The notes beneath the pieces were generated by a model that had not been told where the DNA came from, made no database searches, and saw only the letters and a program-made list of their open reading frames with translations. A DNA stretch of 64,000 bases from UBA7359 sp964523895 (lineage in GTDB: Bacteria > Pseudomonadota > Gammaproteobacteria > Eutrophobiales > Eutrophobiaceae): contig CAZGBJ010000004.1 of the NCBI GenBank assembly GCA_964523895.1, positions 1-64,000 on the forward strand. The letters are read 5' to 3'. Below are positions 41,459 through 49,898 of the stretch, one piece after another. Within the stretch, counting starts at the first letter, position 1. Every line of letters starts with the position of its first letter. The position numbers were made by a program, and so were the translations under genes.

Positions 41459-42005
41459 GGCTTGCTTTCCTGTCATTGTCACTACAGATATTGTTAATAA
41501 TATATTCAACAATAGATTCGTAATTATTTAAATCCAAAATAGTTAGTTCACTTTTTTCGGATAGTGGTGCATCACTGGCAATGGCTATGACACTTTCATC
41601 TGTAGTGGAAATCAATGGGTGTCCTAAACTAGGGCGGTGTAGTTCTATTTTTGGAATGGCTTCGGGTTTAAAGCCTTCCACCATAATCAGATCCAACTTG
41701 TTTTGATCAAGTTGTGCTATGTATTCCTCCAAACGCGTTAGTTGATCTTCTTCATTTTGTTCAACCATCAGTGCCCAGCGTTTTTTTGAGCCAATTAACA
41801 TTTGGCTGGCTCCGGCCTTTCTTATTTCATAACTGTCTTTGCCGGGCTGATCAATTTCAAAAGTATGATGAGCATGCTTGATTACGCCGACTTCAAGACT
41901 GCGTTTTTTTAATAACGGGATTATATTAATTAATAGAGTCGTTTTTCCTGTGCCACTGTAGGCAGCAAAACCAATGATAGGAACTATTGTCTTGATATTC
42001 TTCAT
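41451..42005 (-). CDS. mobB: Molybdopterin-guanine dinucleotide biosynthesis adaptor MobB
   Basis: A 184-residue P-loop GTPase. Walker A is S-G-T-G-K-T-T-L-L (about residues 18-26). K-H-A-H-H-T-F-E-I-D and V-E-G-F-K follow. MobB helps MobA attach GMP to molybdopterin, making the bis-MGD cofactor of formate dehydrogenase and DMSO-reductase family enzymes. Its ATG shares the bases CAT/TCA with the mobA stop codon (42002-42005) in the reconstructed sequence. This supports that reconstruction and the operon order mobA-mobB-moeA. Confidence 0.9.
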   Translation of the reverse strand: MKNIKTIVPIIGFAAYSGTGKTTLLINIIPLLKKRSLEVGVIKHAHHTFEIDQPGKDSYEIRKAGASQMLIGSKKRWALMVEQNEEDQLTRLEEYIAQLDQNKLDLIMVEGFKPEAIPKIELHRPSLGHPLISTTDESVIAIASDAPLSEKSELTILDLNNYESIVEYIINNICSDNDRKASHV

Positions 42006-42753
42006 AAAGTACTTTCAACTGCTTTGATATCTTCAAGGGTATTTAAATTATCAAATGTTTTTGGAATATCTGAAAAATCAGCGATAGCCAAAGCATGTTG
42101 ATTAAACCATTTATCAATTTTTCTTTCGCCNNNNNNNNNNNNNNNNNNNNNNNNNNNNNNNNNNNNNNNNNNNNNNNNNNNNNNNNNNNNNNNNNNNNNN
42201 NNNNNNNNNNNNNNNNNNNNNNNNNNNNNNAATCAGCGATAGCCAAAGCATGTTGATTAAACCATTTATCAATTTTTCTTTCGCCCTGGTTAAGAAAATC
42301 GTTCATAGATGGTAGTAATTCTTTTTTCATCAAACAAAACACGGGCTGCATACGTTCACCATTATGTGCGACGCTGATATCTGCATTCTTAGATTCTAAA
42401 GATGTGATAAGACGTTGAACAAGATCGTCAGGGATAAAAGGTGAGTCGCAAGGGGCGGTTAACATATACACTGTTTCTGTTTTATTTAGTGAACTAGCCA
42501 TTCCAGCTAGTGGCCCGCAATAACCGCTTAGTTCATCAGAAATAATATCAAAACCGTGCTTTGCATATTGATCATGATTTCGATTAGCATTGATTAATAG
42601 CACTCCAACCTGTGGCTTCAAAATTTCTATAACGTATTCAATCATAGGTTTGTCATTTAATAGAATTAAACCTTTATCTTGACCTTGCATACGACGTGCT
42701 TGGCCGCCAGCCAATATGACGCCAGTAATATCCTTTTTTAAAATATTTTTCAT
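42002..42753 (-). CDS. mobA: Molybdenum cofactor guanylyltransferase, interrupted by false gap
   Basis: MobA attaches GMP to molybdopterin. The N-terminal G-V-I-L-A-G-G-Q-A-R-R-M-Q-G-Q-D-K-G nucleotide motif is clear. The interval includes 100 N at 42131-42230, flanked by identical 55-base copies. Reading straight through the N run gives a shifted tail that does not resemble the family. Joining 42753-42231 to 42075-42002 gives an uninterrupted 198-residue protein, normal for MobA, ending with G-E-R-K-I-D-K-W-F-N-Q-H-A-L-A-I-A-D-F-S and a stop overlapping the mobB start by 4 bases. I therefore consider the gene intact in the organism. It is 12 bases after fdhD. Confidence 0.88.
42131..42230. 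other. Scaffold gap of 100 N with duplicated flanks
   Basis: Exactly 100 unknown bases. The 55 bases to the left (42076-42130) and the 55 to the right (42231-42285) are identical, as when two contigs with an unmerged overlap are joined with a fixed-length gap. The real genome probably has one copy and no missing sequence. Confidence 0.95.
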
Positions 42754-42765
42754 GTTCAGGTTTTA

Positions 42766-43623
42766 CTAATCTTGTTTGATGTTAGCTACTTCTCGTTTGG
42801 CTGGAAGTTTGGTATCAAATTCAATATTTTCTTTGCCATTATATATCAGGAAGTGTTTATTCTTGGCTCTGGATAACAACGTAATATTCAAATCACGGGC
42901 AAGATTAAGTCCCATTTGTGTGATACCAGAACGGGATAAAAGTACAGGTACTTTCATTTGTGCAACTTTAATAACCATTTCAGAAGTTAAACGACCCGTG
43001 GTATAAAATATTTTATCGTGCCCTGATATATCTTCTAACCACATCTTCCCTGCAATAGCATCGACAGCATTATGTCTTCCGACATCTTCTATGAAAATTA
43101 ATGTTTCAGTTCCCTGACATAATGCACAACCATGTACCGCTCCGGCATTTTTATAAACATCATTGTGGCTGCTTAGATTTTTTAATAATACATATAAGTC
43201 AGATTGTTTAAGTTTGCAGTCTTGTATATCAAGGTCATCTAATTGCTCCATGATGTTACCGAAAACCGTTCCTTGACCACATCCAGTGGTAACAATTCGT
43301 GGCCCCAATTTATCTGTCCAGTCATCACGTTCACTAAAACTTGTTATAGCAACTGCATTCACTTCCCAATCGACTTGTACTGATTTTATTTCTTTAAGAT
43401 CGTTAACCAAACCCTGGTTTTTAATATAACCCAGGGCCAGCATCTCGGGTTGCGTGCCGAGTGTCATCAAGGTCACTATTTCATAGCTATCGATATAAAT
43501 TGTGAGAGGACGTTCTTCAGCGATATGCAATTCGCGTGTGTTCTGATATTCATCAGTCGCTAGAACTGCGCATGTAGGTGAGAGTCCGGCATTTGTCATT
43601 TCCGGACGATAGGTGTCAGACAA
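42766..43623 (-). CDS. fdhD: Formate dehydrogenase accessory sulfurtransferase
   Basis: A 285-residue protein with the FdhD pattern: E-R-P-L-T-I-Y-I-D, M-T-L-G-T-Q-P-E-M-L-A-L-G-Y, T-T-G-C-G-Q-G, G-C-A-L-C-Q-G and E-D-V-G-R-H-N-A-V-D. C-A-L-C is the cysteine pair that takes sulfur from IscS and passes it to the bis-MGD cofactor of formate dehydrogenase. Its presence between mobA and moaA implies a molybdenum- or tungsten-dependent formate dehydrogenase elsewhere in the genome. The operon reads moaA-fdhD-mobA-mobB-moeA with 2-12-base spacing or short overlaps. Confidence 0.93.
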   Translation of the reverse strand: MSDTYRPEMTNAGLSPTCAVLATDEYQNTRELHIAEERPLTIYIDSYEIVTLMTLGTQPEMLALGYIKNQGLVNDLKEIKSVQVDWEVNAVAITSFSERDDWTDKLGPRIVTTGCGQGTVFGNIMEQLDDLDIQDCKLKQSDLYVLLKNLSSHNDVYKNAGAVHGCALCQGTETLIFIEDVGRHNAVDAIAGKMWLEDISGHDKIFYTTGRLTSEMVIKVAQMKVPVLLSRSGITQMGLNLARDLNITLLSRAKNKHFLIYNGKENIEFDTKLPAKREVANIKQD

Positions 43624-43625
43624 TT

Positions 43626-44639
43626 CTAACCCCCTGTTACATTCATATGTCGGAAGATGATCGGCTTTGTAGTTAAATCGAATTCATGACCTTTTGGTTT
43701 AATCGACATAGAGTCACGAATCGTTTGTTTTAATTTTTCATTATCTTCAGGGTAAGCGCGTAGTATTTTGCGAAGGTCAACGGAATGCTCTTGTCCCAGA
43801 CATAATAATAAACGACCTTCACAAGTAAGACGGACGCGATTACAGTCTTCACAGAAATTATGGCTATGGGGTGAAATGAAGCCGACTCTAGAATTTGTCC
43901 CGGTGACTTTATAGTATTTTGAAGGACCATTGGTTGTTTCTGTAGTAGGAATGAGTTCGTAGACCTTTTCCAGATCGTTTCTTATTTCATCACTGGAATA
44001 ATAGGCTTCGGCACGATCATGATCGCCAATTACGCCTAGCGGCATTTCTTCGATAAAACTAATATCCATACCACGTTCACTGGCATATTGAACCAGATCA
44101 ATAACTTCATCATGATTTCGGTTCTTTAAAATAACCGCATTAATTTTTATTTTTTCAAAACCCGTTGCTAATGCGGTGTCAATACCGGCAAGAACCTGAT
44201 TTAAATCACCAACGCGAGTTATACGTTTAAATTTTTCTGCATCAAGTGAATCAAGACTGATATTGAGCCGTTTTACGCCAGCATCTTTTAATGGTTGTGC
44301 CAGTTTGGTAAGTTGTGAACCATTAGTGGTGGTGACTAATTCCTGTAATCCTGGTAATTGACCCAGGTCTTCAAATAATTTGATGATATTGCGCCGAATC
44401 AGTGGTTCGCCGCCGGTAATGCGAATCTTTTTAACACCAAGTTCAGTAAATGCCTGGGCAATTCTAGATATTTCCTCAAGCGTTAATAATTGAGCGCGAG
44501 GAACAAATTGCATTTCGTCATCCATACAATAAACGCAGCGGAAGTCACAACGATCGGTGACAGAAATACGTAGATAATCGACAACGCGATTAAACTTATC
44601 GATGAGCACTTCTTCTGAATTGTTTTTTCTTACGTCCAT
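43626..44639 (-). CDS. moaA: GTP 3',8-cyclase
   Basis: A 337-residue radical SAM enzyme, first step of molybdenum-cofactor synthesis. SAM cluster motif C-D-F-R-C-V-Y-C (about 33-40). The C-terminal second cluster is C-E-D-C-N-R-V-R-L-T-C-E-G-R-L-L-L-C-L-G. It ends in Gly-Gly, needed for activity in MoaA. Length is standard. It is first in the minus-strand set moaA-fdhD-mobA-mobB-moeA. The 152-base gap upstream should contain the promoter. I looked there for a Moco riboswitch and did not recognise one. Confidence 0.94.
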   Translation of the reverse strand: MDVRKNNSEEVLIDKFNRVVDYLRISVTDRCDFRCVYCMDDEMQFVPRAQLLTLEEISRIAQAFTELGVKKIRITGGEPLIRRNIIKLFEDLGQLPGLQELVTTTNGSQLTKLAQPLKDAGVKRLNISLDSLDAEKFKRITRVGDLNQVLAGIDTALATGFEKIKINAVILKNRNHDEVIDLVQYASERGMDISFIEEMPLGVIGDHDRAEAYYSSDEIRNDLEKVYELIPTTETTNGPSKYYKVTGTNSRVGFISPHSHNFCEDCNRVRLTCEGRLLLCLGQEHSVDLRKILRAYPEDNEKLKQTIRDSMSIKPKGHEFDLTTKPIIFRHMNVTGG

Positions 44640-44791
44640 ATCCAGTTAATGACAAAATAGGTAATAGTTGTATTTTAGCGGCTGCGCTTAATGAATGGGA
44701 GATTTTATCAAAAATAGGTCAATAACACAGCGAAATATAATAAATAACAATAATTTACATAATTTTGTCGCATTGTGCCGCGTTTGAACAG

Positions 44792-45259
44792 CTACCAATC
44801 TTTGTAAGGGTGGTTGACCAGGCAAATATTGTAATATCGAGGGTCATCTGAGACGTCTTCACCTAGCCAATCTGGCCGAGTGAAACTTTCATCAACTGAA
44901 TTTAATTCCAGCTCTGCAACGACTAAACCTTCGTTGTCTCCAGAAAAAACATCGATTTCCCATTTATGCTGGTCATGTATGACATGAAAACGTGTTTTTT
45001 CAATGTAGGGTTTGTCGCAGAGTGATGCAAGTATTTCTCTAGCATCATCCAAAGGAATTGAATATTCGTATTCACTACGTTGAATACCTAGAGTTTTACT
45101 CTTGATATTTAGATTTGCCGAGTCATCATGAATTCTGATGCGGATAGAACTTTTTTCATTACTACCCATATAAGCCTGAATCATATGAATGCCTTGGTTA
45201 GCATCTTGTCGCCAATTATCATTCGCGAGTAAAAATTTTCTTTCTATCTCTGTTGCCAT
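44792..45259 (-). CDS. CYTH-domain protein (YgiF/ThTPase-like triphosphatase)
   Basis: A 155-residue stand-alone CYTH protein with the defining A-T-E-I-E-R-K-F-L-L start. The paired charged residues of the tunnel fold follow (S-S-I-R-I-R-I, L-N-I-K-S-K-T, S-E-Y-E-Y-S-I-P, W-E-I-D-V-F-S-G-D-N-E-G-L-V-V-A-E-L-E-L). CYTH enzymes hydrolyse inorganic or thiamine triphosphates, and a few are class IV adenylate cyclases. The size favours triphosphatase. It is 6 bases downstream of the ampG-like gene, so probably cotranscribed. Confidence 0.85.
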   Translation of the reverse strand: MATEIERKFLLANDNWRQDANQGIHMIQAYMGSNEKSSIRIRIHDDSANLNIKSKTLGIQRSEYEYSIPLDDAREILASLCDKPYIEKTRFHVIHDQHKWEIDVFSGDNEGLVVAELELNSVDESFTRPDWLGEDVSDDPRYYNICLVNHPYKDW

Positions 45260-45265
45260 TATTTG

Positions 45266-46798
45266 CTATTCAAACTTTAGATGTCTGTTTGCCAAATAAA
45301 TAATCCACAATACGGGCAAGCCAATCAAGGATGCGATTAAAAAGAATTGTGTGTAACCGATATTTTCTACTATTGAACCAGAGTATCCACCTATAAGCTT
45401 GGGGATAAGAGTCATCAATGATGTAAATATCGCAAACTGCATGGCGGTGAAAGAAACGTTGACCAGGCGAGATAGAAAAGCAACAAAAGCAGCACTAGCG
45501 ATCCCCGCTGACAAGTTATCTGCTGAAATGACAAAGTAGAGCAAGGTAATGTCATAACCTTTAATTGCAAGCAACATAAATAAGAGATTGGTTAATACTG
45601 TTAATAGAGCACCAACAAATAATATTTTCATTACGCCAAAACGCACAGATAAAATGCCACCCAGGAAACCGCCAAGCAGAGTCATAAATAAACCAAAGGT
45701 TTTTACGATAGAAGCAATCTCTATCTTGCTATAGCCGATGTCCTGGTAAAATATATTGGAAATCACGCCGAGTACGATGTCAGATATCCTATATAAACCA
45801 ATTAGCGCTAATAATAAGATTGCGATCTTAAGTCCGTAGCGTTGGAAAAAATCTTTGATAGGCGCGACATAGCTTTTGTTAATCACTTGCTTATCGATGA
45901 ATTTAATTTTTATTGATAATAGAGTTATTGATAAAGCGATTATTATTCCCAGAGTCAATCGTAATAATTCTATGCAAAAGTTAGAAATAGCATGATTGTT
46001 TACTATGCTGGCAAAATTGCTTTTCAAATTCGCAGCTATATCGGCACTTAATAGAAACGATATAATAAAACCGGTAACAGCAATTAGAAAGATAATAAAA
46101 AATTTAATATAAGTATTACTCGAATATTTATTTTGACTTTGTCGGTTATTTTCGGGTTCATTGACTATAAGAGTAGTTGATACACCGACGAGCATGACTG
46201 CTGCCATACAGGCGTAGGTGCTTTGCCATGCTTGATAATTGTAGCTGCCCATCTCAGAACCTAGTGAACTGGCAATAAATAAACTGCCTGCACCAGCGAT
46301 AAGCATTCCTATTCGATAGCCAGCAATATAGGTTGAAGACATTAATGCTTGCAGTTCAGAAGAGGCCGACTCTATTCTGTAGGCATCGATAACAATGTCT
46401 TGTGTAGCAGAAGAAAAACCGAGCATCACCGCAGCTAAAGCCATAATATTCAGTTGAGTTGTTCCTGACGCAGGATCGGTCATCCCCATTAATAAGATGG
46501 CGGTAATGATGGCAAACTGGGAAATAAGTATCCACGCTCTTCTTCTTCCAAATTTTCGAGTAAGAAAAGGAAGAGGGAGACAGTCGACTAATGGTGCCCA
46601 GACAAATTTAAATGAATACCCTAGTGCTGCCCAACTAAAAAATGTAACAGTAGAACGTTCAAGTCCAGCTTCACGTAACCATAGACCTAAAGAAGAAAAT
46701 ATAAGCAATAAAGGAATGCCGGCAGACAAACCAAAAAATAACATGGTAATTACACGTGGGTGTAAGAACGCTCGAAAACTCTCCTGCCAGCTTTTCAT
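45266..46798 (-). CDS. ampG: AmpG-like MFS muropeptide permease
   Basis: A 510-residue membrane transporter with the AmpG start: F-F-G-L-S-A-G-I-P-L-L-L-I-F-S-S-L-G-L-W-L. W-A-A-L-G-Y-S-F-K-F-V-W-A-P and G-R-R-R-A-W follow, then Q-D-I-V-I-D-A-Y-R-I-E. AmpG imports anhydromuropeptides from the periplasm for recycling. About 14 hydrophobic segments are expected, and the 220-320 region carries an extra loop and helix compared with short MFS proteins. It is not next to other peptidoglycan recycling genes. Its nearest relatives among MFS proteins with other substrates cannot be separated without alignment. Confidence 0.83.
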   Translation of the reverse strand: MKSWQESFRAFLHPRVITMLFFGLSAGIPLLLIFSSLGLWLREAGLERSTVTFFSWAALGYSFKFVWAPLVDCLPLPFLTRKFGRRRAWILISQFAIITAILLMGMTDPASGTTQLNIMALAAVMLGFSSATQDIVIDAYRIESASSELQALMSSTYIAGYRIGMLIAGAGSLFIASSLGSEMGSYNYQAWQSTYACMAAVMLVGVSTTLIVNEPENNRQSQNKYSSNTYIKFFIIFLIAVTGFIISFLLSADIAANLKSNFASIVNNHAISNFCIELLRLTLGIIIALSITLLSIKIKFIDKQVINKSYVAPIKDFFQRYGLKIAILLLALIGLYRISDIVLGVISNIFYQDIGYSKIEIASIVKTFGLFMTLLGGFLGGILSVRFGVMKILFVGALLTVLTNLLFMLLAIKGYDITLLYFVISADNLSAGIASAAFVAFLSRLVNVSFTAMQFAIFTSLMTLIPKLIGGYSGSIVENIGYTQFFLIASLIGLPVLWIIYLANRHLKFE

Positions 46799-46881
46799 TC
46801 GTTATGATTTTTTTATAAAGTGGCTGTCTAGTTTACTCGATTTGTATTAAAGGAGACCTATATTATTACGAATATTGCTGT

Positions 46882-47355
46882 TTAGTTACCCAATTTAAAA
46901 GTTCTTTTCTTATGTTTTTGCCGATAGCCATCATGGAAGCCCTGTTTGTAAGCCTGTTGATAGCGATTATATTTTTGATGTTTTGAATACGGCTTATAAT
47001 AGCGTTTGTTAGAGCCGTATCGATAGTTATGGTTACTATGCCGGTGTTTATATGGATAAAGTTGATGATTGTATCTATAGTTTGAGTAAGGATTGTAATT
47101 GCGTCTTTTATATTTACTATGCGCAGTATTGTTGTAAGAATTATAATTGTAGTTTCGGTATGAATAGCGAGCGAAATTATATTTATTATATTTGTGTTTT
47201 TTATAGTGATGATTGTTTGAATAATGATTAGCATAATTATGCTGATATTTATAGGCAGGTGTGCCCAGAATAATTTTTATATCGGCAAATGCACTCATTG
47301 GAAATAGCAGTAAGAGTGTTATTAAATAAACACTGTTTTTAGTTATTGATGACAT
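46882..47355 (-). CDS. Secreted Tyr/Asn/His/Lys-rich low-complexity protein
   Basis: A 157-residue protein with a signal peptide (about residues 8-25, ending S-A-F-A-D). An almost unbroken low-complexity region follows. From about residue 35 to 145, tyrosine, asparagine, histidine, lysine and arginine make up most residues, with repeated Y-K-x-Y, Y-N-Y and H-K-Y words. I know no family with this composition. It could be a surface or matrix protein, or could bind metal or polyanions. An alternative overlapping frame (46866-47234) is isoleucine/threonine-rich and looks like a shadow. It lies alone, between ampG and the SelW-like gene. Confidence 0.65.
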   Translation of the reverse strand: MSSITKNSVYLITLLLLFPMSAFADIKIILGTPAYKYQHNYANHYSNNHHYKKHKYNKYNFARYSYRNYNYNSYNNTAHSKYKRRNYNPYSNYRYNHQLYPYKHRHSNHNYRYGSNKRYYKPYSKHQKYNRYQQAYKQGFHDGYRQKHKKRTFKLGN

Positions 47356-47405
47356 GACCTGACTCCAATTTACCTATTTCTCACATTAGAGGTGTCAAAA
47401 TAGAA

Positions 47406-47693
47406 ATGGTTGCAAAAAATAATTCACCGCGGATAGAAATTCATTACTGTACTCAATGTCGCTTTATCCTTAGGGCAAACTGGATTGCACAGGAATTATT
47501 AATGACATTTACGGATAAGGTAGGAGAGCTAGCATTGATTCCATCATCAGGTGGTGTATTTACTGTGTTGGTGGATGGTGAAGAAATATTTTCGCGAAAA
47601 AAGCAGGGGCGATTTCCTGAGTCAAAAGAATTAAAACAGTTGCTTCGTGACAGAATAGAACCCGATATGCTTCTGGGTCACAGTGATAATTAA
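47406..47693 (+). CDS. SelT/SelW/SelH (Rdx) family protein
   Basis: A 95-residue thioredoxin-like protein with the pattern I-H-Y-C-T-Q-C-R-F-I-L-R-A-N-W-I-A-Q-E-L-L. C15 and C18 form the C-x-x-C redox motif, where many eukaryotic homologues have C-x-x-U. G-E-L-A-L-I-P-S-S-G-G-V-F-T-V follows. No selenocysteine codon is needed here. The role is presumed redox or thiol-related. It is convergent with the PP2C-FGE gene, 25 bases apart. A U-containing form is excluded by the TGT codon. Confidence 0.85.
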   Translation: MVAKNNSPRIEIHYCTQCRFILRANWIAQELLMTFTDKVGELALIPSSGGVFTVLVDGEEIFSRKKQGRFPESKELKQLLRDRIEPDMLLGHSDN

Positions 47694-47718
47694 GATGAAA
47701 AGTACGAGGTATAAAGGC

Positions 47719-49668
47719 TTAACGTACCTTTCTGAGAACACGTATGCCTATGTGGTCGTAGGCTTTGTCAGATTTAAATTTGTCTCGTTTTACATTTCGA
47801 ATTGATTGTGGTGGCGTGCTATACGCTCCGCCTCTTACTGCACGGTAGCTACAATCACCACCTTCCCATGCTTCGGCATACTTTGGTGCACCATTGTAAT
47901 TATCGTGCCAACAATCATGTACCCATTCGCTAACATTACCTGCTGTATCATACACGCCAAATGCGTTAGCTCCGAAACTACCTACTTTAGTAGGTTTACG
48001 TGGATCAAGACCTGTACCACAACCAAAGCAATGAGCCCGATTGGGTTCTTCATCATAACCCCACCAGAACGTGCTCTTTTTCCCGGTAGAGGCCATGTAT
48101 TCCCATTCTGCTTCGCTAGGAAGTTTGTATCGTTCACCCGTTTCTTCGGAAAGCCATTTGGTGTAATAGTAAGCATCATCCCAGGAAACAAAAACAACAG
48201 GATGTGTGGCTCTGTCCATATAAAGTGAATCTGGAATTTTGCGATTTGTTGCTTTAGCAAAAGCATCATATTCGGCAAAAGTGATTTCATGTTGACTAAT
48301 TGCAAATTGATCAACTGTCACTTCGTGACGAGGTCGTTCATTTGAATTTCTAGAACTGGTACTACCCATGTTGAATTTACCTGCAGGTATTATCACCATG
48401 ACGGGCGCTTTGCCACCTGATTTCAAACTATCTTGAATTGTTTTTCCTGATTCTGCTTTCGCTTCTGCTTTTTCGGGTTTTGTTACAGCCACAGATTTTT
48501 TTACTTCTTCAGGGCTTGCTTTTTCAACCACGGTTTCAGTTACTTCTTCTTGTCCGTCGTCTGAGGCTTCATCTTCTATAATTTCTGCTTCTGATTCCGT
48601 TTCTGCTTCAACTTCGGCAAGCATTGGTTCTGCTTGTTGCGTGGGTTTTCCGCCCATCATGAAAAAACCCGCACCGATCATGACGATGACTGCGGCAGCA
48701 ATTCCTATAAATAGACCGGTTTTACTTTTTGGCTCATCAAAATTATCAGGTTCCTGCTGAGTAGTGATTTCTGGTTTAACTTCTACAGGAGTAGGAGTGA
48801 CGGTTGCGTCTTCTGCCGCAGCAACTTCCCCAACGGATATTTCGGCTGTCGATTCACCTATATCTTCTGTGCTTGTCTCTTCAGTTTCTACAGCTGCTGG
48901 AACAGCGTCCAATTCTTTTACATTTACTACGACGGCGGTCGTATTATCCTGCCGCGGCATATTTGCCTCTTCAACCGCTTCCATTAGTGCATCAGCACAT
49001 TCTTTGGGTGAATCTGACCAGTCTGAATACTGAATAATTTTGCCTGCACTTAAAGTATCCAGTCCATCACTACATAACAGTACTTTATCGCCCGCCTGTA
49101 ATTCAAAAGGATTAGCTGGCACATCGATCTCGTTGATGTCTTCACCAGTGACAGCGCTCATTAGCATATTGCGAGACAGGCCTGGTTCTGGCTCTACAGG
49201 GGTTCCATCTGCTTCCATTCTATCGAGAAAGCCACCGTAGCTATGGTCAGCATTTTTTTTGACTAATTCTCTATCGCGGACAAGATAACAATGGCTGTCA
49301 CCAACACTGGCCCACCACATATTTCCTTCTTCAAGAATGGCAGCTACCATGGTGCAACCCATACCTGATAATGCAGGTGTTTCGGCCACAGTTTCTTTGA
49401 TTGAATTGTTTGCTTTTATGACAGCTTGTTCGAGAATTTCTGCAATGTTTTCTGAGGGATAATTAGCGGAGACATGTTTGTTAAACGCTTGGACAGCCAT
49501 GTTACTGGCAACATTTCCAGCGGCATGCCCACCCATACCATCGGCTATGATAACAAGCGCACTTGGATTGCCACTCGCATCGGTTAGGTGCGTAATTAGA
49601 AACGCATCTTCTTGATAGTCTCTAGCGCCATCAATTTGTGATCCTGCTAATTCAAATTCAAGTGCCAT
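47719..49668 (-). CDS. PP2C-type phosphatase fused by transmembrane helix to FGE-sulfatase-like domain
   Basis: A 649-residue fusion. Residues 1-255 form a PP2C/PPM Ser/Thr phosphatase with metal-site aspartates (D-G-M-G-G-H, 43-48; G-D-S-H, 123-126; S-D-G-L-D, 200-204; D-N, 241-242). An acidic linker (255-318) and one membrane helix (319-340) follow, then a highly acidic spacer (341-410). The C-terminal SUMF1/FGE-sulfatase-like domain (421-649) carries I-P-A-G-K-F-N-M-G-S and G-N-V-S-E-W-V-H-D-C-W. The final R-G-G-A-Y-S region lacks the two active-site cysteines of true FGE. The phosphatase would be cytoplasmic and the FGE-like part periplasmic. This resembles the PP2C halves of kinase/phosphatase signalling units. 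Confidence 0.86.
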   Translation of the reverse strand: MALEFELAGSQIDGARDYQEDAFLITHLTDASGNPSALVIIADGMGGHAAGNVASNMAVQAFNKHVSANYPSENIAEILEQAVIKANNSIKETVAETPALSGMGCTMVAAILEEGNMWWASVGDSHCYLVRDRELVKKNADHSYGGFLDRMEADGTPVEPEPGLSRNMLMSAVTGEDINEIDVPANPFELQAGDKVLLCSDGLDTLSAGKIIQYSDWSDSPKECADALMEAVEEANMPRQDNTTAVVVNVKELDAVPAAVETEETSTEDIGESTAEISVGEVAAAEDATVTPTPVEVKPEITTQQEPDNFDEPKSKTGLFIGIAAAVIVMIGAGFFMMGGKPTQQAEPMLAEVEAETESEAEIIEDEASDDGQEEVTETVVEKASPEEVKKSVAVTKPEKAEAKAESGKTIQDSLKSGGKAPVMVIIPAGKFNMGSTSSRNSNERPRHEVTVDQFAISQHEITFAEYDAFAKATNRKIPDSLYMDRATHPVVFVSWDDAYYYTKWLSEETGERYKLPSEAEWEYMASTGKKSTFWWGYDEEPNRAHCFGCGTGLDPRKPTKVGSFGANAFGVYDTAGNVSEWVHDCWHDNYNGAPKYAEAWEGGDCSYRAVRGGAYSTPPQSIRNVKRDKFKSDKAYDHIGIRVLRKVR

Positions 49669-49898
49669 ACGTTAAGATATCTCCAGTTCGAACAATTCGA
49701 GAAAATTAGTTTAATTTATTGATATTATTTGTAATTTATTAGTACTTAACGTAGAAAATACTGTTTTGATAATATTAATATTTTATGAGTCATTATCCTA
49801 CCAGTCCGCCAACAAAATTTAAATAAATACTTGATTAAAGGTAAGAAATTAGATTAGTTATCCTTAATAATTAATTAAACCCTTGAATTGCTTTCATT

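Noticed and set aside
41459..41512. Longer N terminus of moeA from 41512
   Set aside because: It would overlap mobB by 62 bases and adds residues foreign to MoeA; the ATG at 41458 fits the family and a short overlap.
42043..42130. Apparent frameshifted C terminus of mobA after the N run
   Set aside because: It arises only by reading across an arbitrary 100-N gap between duplicated ends; the true frame is restored by collapsing the copies.
44640..44791. Possible molybdenum-cofactor riboswitch before moaA
   Set aside because: I looked for the conserved stem-loop elements in the 152-base leader and saw only AT-rich sequence with no matching core.
46866..47234. Open frame of 122 codons on the minus strand, Ile/Thr-rich
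   Set aside because: It lies in another frame of the secreted Tyr/Asn/His-rich gene, which has a signal peptide and a better start; this looks like a shadow of AT-rich repeats.
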